Positions 1 through 5,632 of a DNA stretch of 5,632 nt are shown piece by piece. Location of the stretch: the NCBI GenBank assembly GCA_020025095.1, contig JAHHSS010000094.1, forward strand, positions 1-5,632, given 5' to 3'. Every line of letters begins with the position of its first letter. Position 1 is the stretch's first letter. The translations under genes and the position numbers were made by a program. Origin of the DNA: Peptostreptococcus sp. GTDB taxonomy: Bacteria; Bacillota; Clostridia; Peptostreptococcales; Peptostreptococcaceae. The notes under the pieces are model-generated. The model saw only the letters and a program-made list of their open reading frames with translations. It was not told the origin of the DNA and made no database searches.

Positions 1-5
1 TATGA

Positions 6-34
6 ATTATATTTATAAATTACATACTCTTCAA
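6..34 (-). promoter_or_regulatory. Sigma-A-type promoter reading out of the left edge
   Basis: On the minus strand a -35 element TTGAAG (34-29, 4 of 6 to consensus) is followed by a 17-nt spacer and a perfect -10 TATAAT (11-6). Transcription would start at or beyond the left edge, so the gene it drives is not visible. It lies downstream of the iscR terminator, which suggests a new transcription unit. The region is very AT-rich, so a chance match is possible. Confidence 0.5.
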
Positions 35-106
35 AACACTATTTTATATTAAGATATTAATATGATAATCTTTTTAAAACAGTGCCTTATAATTTTATTT
101 TAAAGT

Positions 107-132
107 AAAAAAGAGCCTACTAGCTCTTTTTT
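107..132 (-). terminator. Bidirectional Rho-independent terminator after iscR
   Basis: A perfect 10-bp inverted repeat (107-116 with 123-132) has a 6-nt loop. The stem core is GAGC/GCTC, flanked by six A on one side and six T on the other, so either strand gives a hairpin ending in a U run. It lies about 67 nt downstream of the iscR stop codon and probably ends that transcript. It could also stop transcription entering from the left on the plus strand, but no plus-strand gene is visible. Confidence 0.8.
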
Positions 133-166
133 GATCGATAAAATATATTTGTGTACAAATTCGAAC

Positions 167-187
167 TTAGAGTTAAACTCACTCTAA
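167..187. repeat. Short inverted repeat just after the iscR stop
   Basis: TTAGAGT (167-173) is the exact reverse complement of ACTCTAA (181-187), with a 7-nt loop. It begins 12 nt past the iscR stop codon. No U run follows on the minus strand, so it is not a classical terminator. It could be a 3'-end RNA hairpin, or chance. Confidence 0.35.
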
Positions 188-198
188 CTTAAGAAATA

Positions 199-660
199 TT
201 ACTTATTTTTCTTCATATCCTTAATAATGTCGTCATCTCTATATTTAAAATTTGATTTGTAATCATCTACCATATCCTGAAGTGATATAGAATTGGTTAC
301 TTCTTCTATGCTTTCCTTTATTTTTGCCCATACATACTTTGTTGCACAAGAGTCAAAGTTTTCGCATAAGTCCTTATCTAATAGACATTCTGTAAATGCC
401 ATATCACCTTCTAGTACTTTTAATATATCAGCTACAGTTATTTCATTTGGTTTTTTAGAAATATAATATCCACCTTGTGCGCCACGAACACTTTTCACAA
501 GTCCTGCTTTTTTCAAAATAGAAAATATCTGCTCAAGGTATTGGTCTGATATTCCCTGCTTTTTAGCTATGTACTTTAACGAAACAGGTTCTCCATTAGA
601 ACTCAAAGCCAATTCAAACATAGCCTTCAATCCATATTTCCCTTTAGTGGAAAGTTTCAA
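199..660 (-). CDS. iscR: Rrf2-family Fe-S-sensing transcriptional regulator, IscR-like
   Basis: This is a DNA-binding regulator expected to carry a [2Fe-2S] cluster and to control Fe-S cluster assembly genes. I place the start at TTG 660: AAAGGAG (675-669) then sits 8 nt upstream, and the protein opens MKLSTKGKYGLKAM, the family signature. The ATG at 666 is only 2 nt from the ribosome binding site, and the GTG at 669 overlaps it. The product is 153 aa. A winged helix occupies about residues 1-65, with recognition-region YLEQIF (Glu43) and wing RGAQGGYY. Three cysteines, C92, C99 and C105 (C-x6-C-x5-C), match the positions of E. coli IscR C92, C98 and C104. The E. coli fourth ligand His107 aligns with Lys108. 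The cysteine cluster argues against CymR, the cysteine-metabolism regulator found next to rarA in Bacillus subtilis. It has its own promoter and may be autoregulated. No iscS or iscU is visible inside the window. Confidence 0.85.
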   Translation of the reverse strand: MKLSTKGKYGLKAMFELALSSNGEPVSLKYIAKKQGISDQYLEQIFSILKKAGLVKSVRGAQGGYYISKKPNEITVADILKVLEGDMAFTECLLDKDLCENFDSCATKYVWAKIKESIEEVTNSISLQDMVDDYKSNFKYRDDDIIKDMKKNK

Positions 661-668
661 ATCCATCA

Positions 669-675
669 CTCCTTT
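669..675 (-). promoter_or_regulatory. iscR ribosome binding site that selects the TTG start
   Basis: AAAGGAG reads on the minus strand from 675 to 669. It is 8 nt from the TTG at 660, 2 nt from the ATG at 666, and overlaps the GTG at 669. Only the TTG has workable spacing. Confidence 0.75.
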
Positions 676-720
676 GTGAAATTAATTCCTAGTGAACAAC
701 TATGAATTAACTATACGTTT

Positions 721-749
721 ATAATATTATATCCGAGTAAAAATGTCAA
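721..749 (-). promoter_or_regulatory. iscR promoter
   Basis: A perfect -35 TTGACA (749-744), a 17-nt spacer and -10 TATTAT (726-721, 5 of 6) lie upstream of iscR. The start of transcription would fall near 714, giving a leader of about 54 nt. This is the best sigma-A-type promoter in the window and makes iscR independent of rarA transcription. Confidence 0.7.
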
Positions 750-753
750 GATT
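729..753. promoter_or_regulatory. Candidate IscR operator inside the iscR promoter
   Basis: Read on the plus strand, these 25 bp match the E. coli IscR type 1 consensus ATASYYGACTRWWWYAGTCRRSTAT at 19 of 25 positions by my hand alignment, including the CCGA and GTC blocks. The site covers the -35 and most of the spacer, where binding would block RNA polymerase. It is not a good palindrome, and applying an E. coli consensus to a clostridium is an inference. Confidence 0.45.
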
Positions 754-783
754 AATTTATAATATTAATAAAGACTTTTTTGA

Positions 784-823
784 AAAATATGTTTTTCTTA
801 TTCTTTCATTTGCAACATATTTT
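784..823 (-). repeat. AT-only inverted repeat after rarA, possible weak terminator
   Basis: AAAATATGTT (784-793) pairs perfectly with AACATATTTT (814-823) around a 20-nt loop. It lies 22 nt past the rarA stop. Read on the minus strand, the hairpin ends in a short U run, but the stem has one G-C pair and a long loop. Any termination would be inefficient, and rarA messages may read through into iscR. Confidence 0.35.
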
Positions 824-844
824 AAATTATTTTTATAAAAATTA

Positions 845-2110
845 CTACTTTGAAGCTTTAAGAGCTTCCATGTATTTTTTTATACTGTTTTCAAACTTAT
901 TTTCCTGTGCTATATAATATTTCTTATTTCTCATATTTTTAGGAAGATATTCTTGCTTTACATAATTATTTGAATAATCATGTGGATATAGGTAGCCAAT
1001 TCCATGTGCTATTTTAGAGGCTCCAGAATAATGACTATCTTTTAAATAATCTGGGATATCATCTTGCACCATATTGTCTATATCATCGAGAGCAGAATTT
1101 ATAGCCATATATGAAGAATTTGATTTTGGAGAAGTTGCTAAAATAATTGTAGCCTGCGCCAAAACAATTCTTGCCTCTGGAAAACCTAATTGCATTGCAG
1201 AATCGACACACGATTTTACTATTGTAATAGCATTCGGATATGCTAAACCTATATCTTCTGATGCTATTACAAGAAGTCTTCTACATATACTTATCAAATC
1301 TCCGCCTTTTATCAGCCTTGCTAAATAGTATATGGCTGCATCCGGATCACTTCCTCTTATTGATTTTTGAAATGCGCTTAATAAATTGTAGTGTACATCA
1401 CCATCTATATCGAAATTGTATGCTGTAGCTATATTAAGCTTATCTATCACGCTTTCATCTATTAAAAGATTTCCTTCTCTATCAAGTCTAGATTCATTTA
1501 TTGCAAGTTCAAGTATATTTATAGCAGAACGCATATCTCCACCAGATACATCTGCAATAGCTTCAATGGCCTCTATTTTTACATTCAAGCTCGCTATACT
1601 ATCCTTATTATATCTATCAATGAGCTTTAACAATCCCTCCATTATTTCTTCTTTAGATATTGGTTTAAATTCCATCACTATGCTTCTACTTAATATCGCC
1701 TTATAAATATAATGATACGGATTTTCTGTAGTACTAGCAATCAAAGTGATTTTCCCACTTTCTATAAATTCCAAAATAGACTGTTGCTGTCTTTTATTAA
1801 AGCTTTGTATTTCATCTATATATAGCAAAATTCCATTATCTGTCCCCAATGTTCCTATTTCTGCAATTATTTTTTTTATATCTTCTAACGATGAGTTCGT
1901 AGCATTAATTTTAAAGAACTTTTTATCCGCTATTTTTGATATTATTTCTGCTACTGTAGTTTTTCCTACACCCGGTGGTCCAAAAAAAATCATATTTGGA
2001 AAAAACTTTTTCTCTATCATATTGTTAATTATTTTGTCTTTTCCAACTATATGCTTTTGACCTACAATGGCATCTATTGTTTTAGGTCTATATTTTTCTG
2101 CTAAAGGCAT
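845..2110 (-). CDS. rarA: Replication-associated recombination protein A (AAA+ ATPase)
   Basis: RarA (MgsA; YrvN in Bacillus) is a cytoplasmic AAA+ ATPase related to clamp loaders and RuvB. It acts at stalled or damaged replication forks. From ATG 2110 the protein has 421 aa, the same as I recall for Bacillus YrvN. It opens MPLAEKYRPK. The motifs run in order: Walker A GPPGVGKT (44-51), Walker B LLYIDEIQ (95-102), sensor 1 around STTEN (126-130), arginine finger SRS (141-143) and sensor 2 GGDMRSAIN (190-198). The C-terminal half carries the RarA-specific tetramerisation region, including GSDPDAAIYYLARL near 253 and ASEDIGLA near 283. The frame stays open upstream to a TTG at 2125, but that lies within or before the ribosome binding site. 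The gene ends in tandem TAG TAA stops. It follows codY across a terminator and precedes iscR; a rarA-Rrf2 pairing also occurs in Bacillus (yrvN-cymR). Confidence 0.94.
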   Translation of the reverse strand: MPLAEKYRPKTIDAIVGQKHIVGKDKIINNMIEKKFFPNMIFFGPPGVGKTTVAEIISKIADKKFFKINATNSSLEDIKKIIAEIGTLGTDNGILLYIDEIQSFNKRQQQSILEFIESGKITLIASTTENPYHYIYKAILSRSIVMEFKPISKEEIMEGLLKLIDRYNKDSIASLNVKIEAIEAIADVSGGDMRSAINILELAINESRLDREGNLLIDESVIDKLNIATAYNFDIDGDVHYNLLSAFQKSIRGSDPDAAIYYLARLIKGGDLISICRRLLVIASEDIGLAYPNAITIVKSCVDSAMQLGFPEARIVLAQATIILATSPKSNSSYMAINSALDDIDNMVQDDIPDYLKDSHYSGASKIAHGIGYLYPHDYSNNYVKQEYLPKNMRNKKYYIAQENKFENSIKKYMEALKASK

Positions 2111-2116
2111 AATAAT

Positions 2117-2123
2117 CTCCTCC
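2117..2123 (-). promoter_or_regulatory. rarA ribosome binding site
   Basis: GGAGGAG (2123-2117) lies 6 nt before the ATG at 2110. This settles the start and excludes the in-frame TTG at 2125, which overlaps the site. It directly follows the U run of the codY terminator. Confidence 0.85.
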
Positions 2124-2153
2124 AAAAAATAAGGACTGCAAAAATGCAGTCCT
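2124..2153 (-). terminator. Rho-independent terminator between codY and rarA
   Basis: A perfect 9-bp stem (AGGACTGCA, 2132-2140, with TGCAGTCCT, 2145-2153) has a 4-nt loop. On the minus strand it is followed by TATTTTTT (2131-2124). The hairpin begins 14 nt after the codY stop. The U run directly abuts the rarA ribosome binding site, so terminated transcripts would exclude rarA translation signals. Confidence 0.9.
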
Positions 2154-2167
2154 AAAACTTATGTAAA

Positions 2168-2950
2168 TTAATTTGTTTTATTTTTGTTTAATTCATCTAA
2201 TAATTTATCATTTAATATTCTAATATGAGTTCCCTTCATACCTAATGATCTTGATTCTATTACTCCTGCACTTTCAAATTTTCTTAATGCGTTTACTATT
2301 ACTGAACGAGTGATACCTACTTTATCAGCAATCTTACTTGCTACTAATAGTCCTTCTGTTCCGTCAAGTTCTTTGAAAATATGTTCAATTGCTTCTAATT
2401 CTGAGAATGATAGAGTTCCTATAGCCATCTGTACTACAGCCTTCTTTCTCATCTCTTCTTCCATTTCTTCACTTATTGATCTTAAAATTTCAAGACCTAT
2501 AACTGTCGCTGAATACTCAGCAACTACTATATCATTGTCTGTATATGGATTGTCATATCTTGAAAGGATAAGAGTTCCTAATCTCTCACCACTTCCCCAA
2601 ATTGGAACTACTATTGTATACTTGTCTAATCTATCTTTTTCTGATGGGAATAATTTTAAAGTTTCATCATGTGATATGTTTTCTCTAGTTTCTGTGATTG
2701 TTAATAAACTTTCAACATATTCTTCAGGGAACATTGATTGATTCTTTTCTTCGTCCCTTACTACTGAACTATCTTCAGGATTAACTAAATAACATCCTAA
2801 AACCTTTCCTCTTACTCTTACAACATAAACATTTGAGTCTAATACTTCACCTAAAACACTAGTAAGCTGATTAAAGGACACAGCTGTTCCAGCATTAGTT
2901 TGAAGCGTTCTATTAATTCTTCTTGTATTTTTTAATAATTCGCTAGTCAT
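2168..2950 (-). CDS. codY: GTP- and branched-chain amino acid-sensing global regulator CodY
   Basis: CodY is a cytoplasmic homodimeric DNA-binding protein. When isoleucine, leucine or valine and GTP are plentiful it binds DNA, mostly repressing amino acid synthesis and transport; in several pathogens it also represses virulence genes. The 260-aa protein is close to the usual length of about 259. An N-terminal GAF-type ligand domain spans about residues 1-155. A helical linker follows ([12 protein letters not shown], 159-170), then a C-terminal winged helix. The recognition helix-turn-helix, [20 protein letters not shown] (204-223), is nearly identical to Bacillus subtilis CodY as I recall it. 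AGGAGG (2961-2956) lies 5 nt before the ATG. The gene sits between terminators, so it is probably monocistronic, with its own promoter region carrying CodY-box-like sequences. In Bacillus subtilis codY lies downstream of xerC-hslVU; here it directly follows topA. Confidence 0.97.
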   Translation of the reverse strand: MTSELLKNTRRINRTLQTNAGTAVSFNQLTSVLGEVLDSNVYVVRVRGKVLGCYLVNPEDSSVVRDEEKNQSMFPEEYVESLLTITETRENISHDETLKLFPSEKDRLDKYTIVVPIWGSGERLGTLILSRYDNPYTDNDIVVAEYSATVIGLEILRSISEEMEEEMRKKAVVQMAIGTLSFSELEAIEHIFKELDGTEGLLVASKIADKVGITRSVIVNALRKFESAGVIESRSLGMKGTHIRILNDKLLDELNKNKTN

Positions 2951-2993
2951 TTTTGCCTCCTAAATTGATTTTAATTTTAATGATATATAATAA

Positions 2994-3008
2994 AATTTTC
3001 GAATATTT
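2994..3008. promoter_or_regulatory. Weak CodY-box-like site in the codY leader
   Basis: This 15-mer begins AATTTTC and matches the CodY consensus AATTTTCWGAAAATT at 11 of 15 positions. It lies about 45 nt upstream of the codY start, within the leader for either proposed promoter. In DNA this AT-rich an 11-of-15 match is weak evidence alone. Confidence 0.3.
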
Positions 3009-3019
3009 ATAATAAATAT
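3003..3019. repeat. AT-only palindrome in the codY leader
   Basis: ATATTTAT (3003-3010) and ATAAATAT (3012-3019) form an 8-bp inverted repeat around one base. It contains no G or C, so an RNA hairpin would be weak, and it may simply reflect composition. Confidence 0.25.
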
Positions 3020-3046
3020 ACCTTCCAAGCAATATTCCACATACAA

Positions 3047-3075
3047 AGATTACCATACTTTAGAAATAATTTCAA
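3047..3075 (-). promoter_or_regulatory. Candidate proximal codY promoter
   Basis: TTGAAA (3075-3070, 5 of 6) is followed by a 17-nt spacer and TAATCT (3052-3047), a poor -10 partly offset by an upstream TG extension. The predicted leader is about 90 nt. Confidence 0.4.
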
Positions 3076-3087
3076 CATAATTTTTAT

Positions 3088-3102
3088 AATTTTCGTAATT
3101 TT
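3088..3102. promoter_or_regulatory. Weak CodY-box-like site upstream of the proximal promoter
   Basis: This 15-mer starts AATTTTC and matches the CodY consensus at 11 of 15. It lies 13 bp upstream of the proximal -35 and 13 bp from the stronger site at 3116-3130, a paired arrangement that could support cooperative binding. It is weak on its own. Confidence 0.3.
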
Positions 3103-3115
3103 GAAATAAAATGTT

Positions 3116-3130
3116 AATTTTCTATAAATT
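3116..3130. promoter_or_regulatory. CodY box, probable autoregulatory site
   Basis: AATTTTCTATAAATT differs from the consensus AATTTTCWGAAAATT at only two positions. It overlaps the start point predicted for the distal codY promoter (near 3128), where bound CodY would block initiation. Negative autoregulation of codY is known in other Bacillota. The match, position and neighbouring gene agree, but binding is inferred. Confidence 0.6.
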
Positions 3131-3134
3131 GCAT

Positions 3135-3164
3135 ATTATATTTAATTAATTCATTTGCTTTCAT
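3135..3164 (-). promoter_or_regulatory. Candidate distal codY promoter
   Basis: A perfect -10 TATAAT (3140-3135) is preceded by an 18-nt spacer and -35 ATGAAA (3164-3159, 4 of 6). It lies downstream of the topA terminator and would give a leader of about 178 nt containing all three CodY-box-like sites. Confidence 0.45.
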
Positions 3165-3209
3165 ATTTTTTTATTTTAATACCATCAAATCATTTTTATT
3201 AGGCACTTA

Positions 3210-3235
3210 AAAAAACGGGTAAAAACCCGTTTTTT
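3210..3235 (-). terminator. Rho-independent terminator of the dprA-topA transcript
   Basis: An 11-bp inverted repeat (3210-3220 with 3225-3235) has a 4-nt loop. The ACGGGT/ACCCGT core is flanked by A and T runs, so the minus-strand hairpin ends in seven U (3215-3209). The upstream arm overlaps the topA stop codon (3236-3234). The symmetry would also allow plus-strand termination. Confidence 0.92.
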
Positions 3236-5294
3236 ACTTTTTATTTGTTGGGCACTCACTATTAGAACATACTTCTTTCTTTTCTTTTTTTGTTATTTTT
3301 TCAACCATATAGGCGCCGCATTCATTACAGTTATTTCCTGTTGGTTTTTTCCACTCTACAAAATCGCATTCAGGATAATTGCTGCATCCATAGAATTGTC
3401 GTCCTTTTTTAGTCTTTCTGATAATGATATCTCCTTCTTTGCATTTTGGACACTTAACACCAATCTTCTCAACAATAGGCTTTGTATTTTTACACTCTGG
3501 ATAGTTTTTGCATGCCATAAATTTTCCAAACCTACCATGTTTAATTACCATGTTTGCGCCACAAACTTCACAAATTTCGTCTGTTTCGATATCCATATTT
3601 ATTTTTTCAATTTTTTCTATTGCTTCTTTAATTGAGGATTCTAACGGTCTATAAGATTCTTCTACAACCTTTTTCCATTCTAATTCTCCCTCAGCAATTT
3701 CATCTAATCTATCTTCTAACTTTGCTGTAAAATCAACATCTGTCAGCATTTCAAAGTTATCTTCAAGAATTTCTGTTACTATTTCACCTAATTCTGTTGG
3801 TTTGATTGCCGCACCTTCTTTTTCAACATACCCTCTGTTAAAAATAGTTGCTATTGTAGGAGCGTATGTAGAAGGACGTCCTATTCCAAGCTCTTCTAAT
3901 GTTTTTACTAAACTTGCTTCTGTATATCTAGCAGGTGGCTGGGTAAAATGTTGTATTGGTTCTGTTTTTTCAACCTCCAACATATCATCTAGTTTTATAT
4001 CCGGAAGTATTCGATCTTCTCTATCAGAAAAATTATATACTTTTGTGTAACCATCAAATATCTGCTTAGATCCAGTAGCCGTAAATACGTAATCTTCAAT
4101 ATTAGCCTTTATTGTTAGTGTTTCATATATTGCATCAGACATCTGGCTTGCAACAAACCTTCTCCATACTAAATTGTATAACTTATATTGATCATTAGAA
4201 AGAGATTCCTTTATCGCATCAGGCTGCCTCATTACTGATGTAGGTCTTATAGCTTCATGTGCGTCTTGAGTGTTCTTCTTTGACTTAGATGATTTTTTCT
4301 TTCCTTTGAATAAATAATTATCTCCATAACTTTCCTCTATAAAGCTATCAACTGACGCTTTTGCTTCATCAGAAACTCTTTGAGAGTCTGTTCTTATATA
4401 TGATATAAGACCTACCGTACCTTCTCCTGAAACGTCCACACCCTCATACAATTCTTGAGCTATTTTCATAGTTTTTTTAGTAGTAAAACCTAATTTGTTT
4501 ACAGCTTCTTGTTGTAAAATAGATGTTGTAAAAGGCTTAACAGCTGAACGCTTTCTTCTTTTAGTATCTATATCAACAATATTAATTTTTTTATTCTCTA
4601 TTGACTTTAATATTTCATCTACTTGCATTTCATTCGAAAGTTCCATCTTATCCCCATTTTTTCCATAAAAAGAGAAAGTAATGTTCTCTCCGTCTTTATT
4701 AGAAATTAAATCTAGAGTCCAATACTCTACTGGAATAAAATCTTCAATTTCTTTTTCTCTGTCACAAATAATTTTTGTTGTTACAGACTGTACTCTACCT
4801 GCACTAAGCCCTCTTCTAACTTTTTGCCATAGTATAGGACTTATCTGATAACCAAGTAACCTATCTAAAACTCTCCTAGCCTGCTGTGCATCGACAAGAT
4901 CCTTGTTTATTTTTCTAGGATTCTTAATGGATTTTTTAATTGTATCTTTTGTAATTTCATTAAACTCTATTCTACAATCTGAATCTACATCCAATCCTAA
5001 TATATACGTTAAATGCCATGAAATAGCCTCACCCTCTCTATCAGGGTCAGTTGCAAGGTATACTCTTTTCGATTTTTTTGCTTCTTTTCTGAGCTCTTTT
5101 ATTACGTCGCCTTTTCCCCTTATATTAATATATTCAGGCTCAAAGTTATTATCTATATCAACGCCTAATCTGCTTTTTGGTAAATCTCTGATATGACCAA
5201 CTGATGCTTTTACGACATAATGACTTTTACCAAGAAATTTTTCTATTGTTTTCGCTTTTGCAGGAGACTCAACTATTACTAATGCCTTTGGCAC
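3234..5294 (-). CDS. topA: DNA topoisomerase I (type IA)
   Basis: TopA relaxes negative supercoils by cutting one strand through a 5'-phosphotyrosine link and passing the other. From GTG 5294 the protein is 686 aa and opens MPKALVIVESPAKAK, the usual N-terminus. The Toprim domain holds Glu9 and DPDREGE (83-89), which provide acidic and metal-binding residues. SAGRVQSV lies near 164-171. The catalytic tyrosine is Y299, in SYIRTDS. NTQDAHEAIRPT follows at about 341-352. After about residue 570 come three C-terminal zinc-finger modules with cysteines at 575/578/595/601, 615/618/637/643 and 656/659/676/681. These bind single-stranded DNA and aid relaxation. The length and three fingers are normal for Bacillota. 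The frame stays open to a GTG at 5309, but that lies upstream of the ribosome binding site. The gene follows dprA by 15 nt, as in many Bacillota, and ends in a strong terminator. Confidence 0.97.
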   Translation of the reverse strand: MPKALVIVESPAKAKTIEKFLGKSHYVVKASVGHIRDLPKSRLGVDIDNNFEPEYINIRGKGDVIKELRKEAKKSKRVYLATDPDREGEAISWHLTYILGLDVDSDCRIEFNEITKDTIKKSIKNPRKINKDLVDAQQARRVLDRLLGYQISPILWQKVRRGLSAGRVQSVTTKIICDREKEIEDFIPVEYWTLDLISNKDGENITFSFYGKNGDKMELSNEMQVDEILKSIENKKINIVDIDTKRRKRSAVKPFTTSILQQEAVNKLGFTTKKTMKIAQELYEGVDVSGEGTVGLISYIRTDSQRVSDEAKASVDSFIEESYGDNYLFKGKKKSSKSKKNTQDAHEAIRPTSVMRQPDAIKESLSNDQYKLYNLVWRRFVASQMSDAIYETLTIKANIEDYVFTATGSKQIFDGYTKVYNFSDREDRILPDIKLDDMLEVEKTEPIQHFTQPPARYTEASLVKTLEELGIGRPSTYAPTIATIFNRGYVEKEGAAIKPTELGEIVTEILEDNFEMLTDVDFTAKLEDRLDEIAEGELEWKKVVEESYRPLESSIKEAIEKIEKINMDIETDEICEVCGANMVIKHGRFGKFMACKNYPECKNTKPIVEKIGVKCPKCKEGDIIIRKTKKGRQFYGCSNYPECDFVEWKKPTGNNCNECGAYMVEKITKKEKKEVCSNSECPTNKK

Positions 5295-5300
5295 AGGCAA

Positions 5301-5307
5301 CACCTCC
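5301..5307 (-). promoter_or_regulatory. topA ribosome binding site that selects the GTG start
   Basis: GGAGGTG (5307-5301) begins 2 nt past the dprA stop codon. Its GGAGG core is 8 nt from the GTG at 5294. The TTG at 5300 is too close and the GTG at 5309 lies upstream, so 5294 is the start. Confidence 0.8.
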
Positions 5308-5309
5308 AC

Positions 5310-5632
5310 TTATCTTATTATATTAGGTGCGTATCTGTTAAATCCCACCTCGACAACAAAGCCTTCTAAAACAAGCTTATTTATGTAATATATCAGGTCG
5401 GTCAATTCATACCGTGTTATAACAGATAGTTCATCTATATCCAACACACCTTTTGATTTTAATGTTTTAATTATAAATATTTCTTCTTCTGAAATATTCT
5501 CCCTATCTACATCATCAAACCTTATATTAACACAAGTGCTTGTTATTTTTCCACTCTTTTTATAAATTTTTTTATTATTATTTTTATTTAAGGTACTTTT
5601 ATTGTTAGGATAAGTGTAAAAATCCTCTAAAA
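5310..5632 (-). CDS. dprA: DNA-processing protein DprA, C-terminal fragment cut by the window edge
   Basis: DprA (Smf) binds incoming single-stranded DNA and loads RecA during natural transformation; it also occurs in bacteria not known to be competent. Only the last 106 codons and the TAA stop (5312-5310) are in the window, so the DNA-binding Rossmann fold lies beyond the right edge. What remains is an Asn/Lys-rich linker (residues about 11-25 of the fragment, with NKNNNKK) and a winged-helix-like tail from about residue 46 (NISEEE) to the end, with helices around DIDELSVITRYELTDLIYYI and a wing at VVEVGFNRYAPN. This matches the C-terminal winged domain of DprA. The assignment rests on that domain and on the position directly before topA, a conserved pair. 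The stop is 15 nt before topA, implying cotranscription and possibly translational coupling. Confidence 0.78.
   Translation of the reverse strand, partial: LEDFYTYPNNKSTLNKNNNKKIYKKSGKITSTCVNIRFDDVDRENISEEEIFIIKTLKSKGVLDIDELSVITRYELTDLIYYINKLVLEGFVVEVGFNRYAPNIIR

Noticed and set aside
831..842. A small ATTTTTATAAAAAT-type palindrome just after the rarA stop.
   Set aside because: It is A/T only and very short, with no G-C core. It is indistinguishable from background composition.
1074..2741. Several plus-strand open frames of roughly 60-140 codons opposite rarA and codY.
   Set aside because: They lie antisense to well-supported genes, lack sensible ribosome binding sites, and encode low-complexity Ile/Leu/Ser-rich products expected from reading AT-rich genes backwards.
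3000..3028. A third promoter-like pair upstream of codY (TTGGAA, 17 nt, TATTCG).
   Set aside because: The -10 is poor (3 of 6), and two better candidates exist in the same AT-rich region.
3007..3042. An 11-codon minus-strand open frame in the codY leader (MWNIAWKVYLL), rich in Trp and branched-chain residues, suggestive of an attenuator peptide.
   Set aside because: It has no ribosome binding site, its ATG falls at the predicted proximal start site, and no terminator hairpin lies between it and codY. The composition is probably chance.
3356..5196. Open frames in alternative frames within topA, on both strands.
   Set aside because: topA is intact with all motifs, and the alternative products show no recognisable domain and no independent expression signals.
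1..5632. Search for a mobile element, CRISPR array, toxin-antitoxin pair, defence system or riboswitch.
   Set aside because: All coding space is filled by intact housekeeping genes. The repeats seen are single short hairpins, and no spaced direct repeats, transposase motifs or conserved aptamer sequences were recognised.

Overview
This is an ordinary, gene-dense core-chromosome segment of a low-GC Bacillota, most likely a clostridium. Three things suggest this: very AT-rich intergenic DNA, AGA/TTA/ATA-rich codon use, and the presence of CodY, a family confined to Bacillota. The gene neighbourhood resembles what I recall for Peptostreptococcaceae such as Clostridioides, but the genus cannot be fixed from sequence reading alone. 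I found no mobile element, CRISPR array, tRNA or rRNA, and no convincing undescribed system.

All five genes lie on the minus strand, so transcription runs from right to left. In that order they are: the C-terminal end of dprA (DNA-processing and transformation protein, cut by the right edge); topA (DNA topoisomerase I), 15 nt downstream in the same transcript and closed by a strong hairpin terminator; codY (global GTP/branched-chain amino acid sensor), with its own AT-rich control region holding two candidate promoters and CodY-box-like sites; rarA (AAA+ recombination/replication-restart ATPase), separated from codY by an intrinsic terminator that abuts the rarA ribosome binding site; and an Rrf2-family iscR-like regulator with its own sigma-A-type promoter and a candidate self-operator. 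Left of iscR is a bidirectional terminator, then a promoter pointing out of the left edge, so whatever lies beyond (an isc operon would fit, not seen) is probably a separate transcript.

Three starts are better placed at internal codons chosen by Shine-Dalgarno spacing than at the longest open frame: TTG at 660 for iscR, ATG at 2110 for rarA and GTG at 5294 for topA. The genes do not form one pathway. dprA, topA and rarA serve DNA topology, uptake or repair, while codY and iscR are sensors of nutrient and Fe-S status. The most useful observations are regulatory: the terminator that rarA must read through, the CodY boxes by codY, and the IscR-like site inside the iscR promoter. No intergenic stretch exceeds 300 nt.
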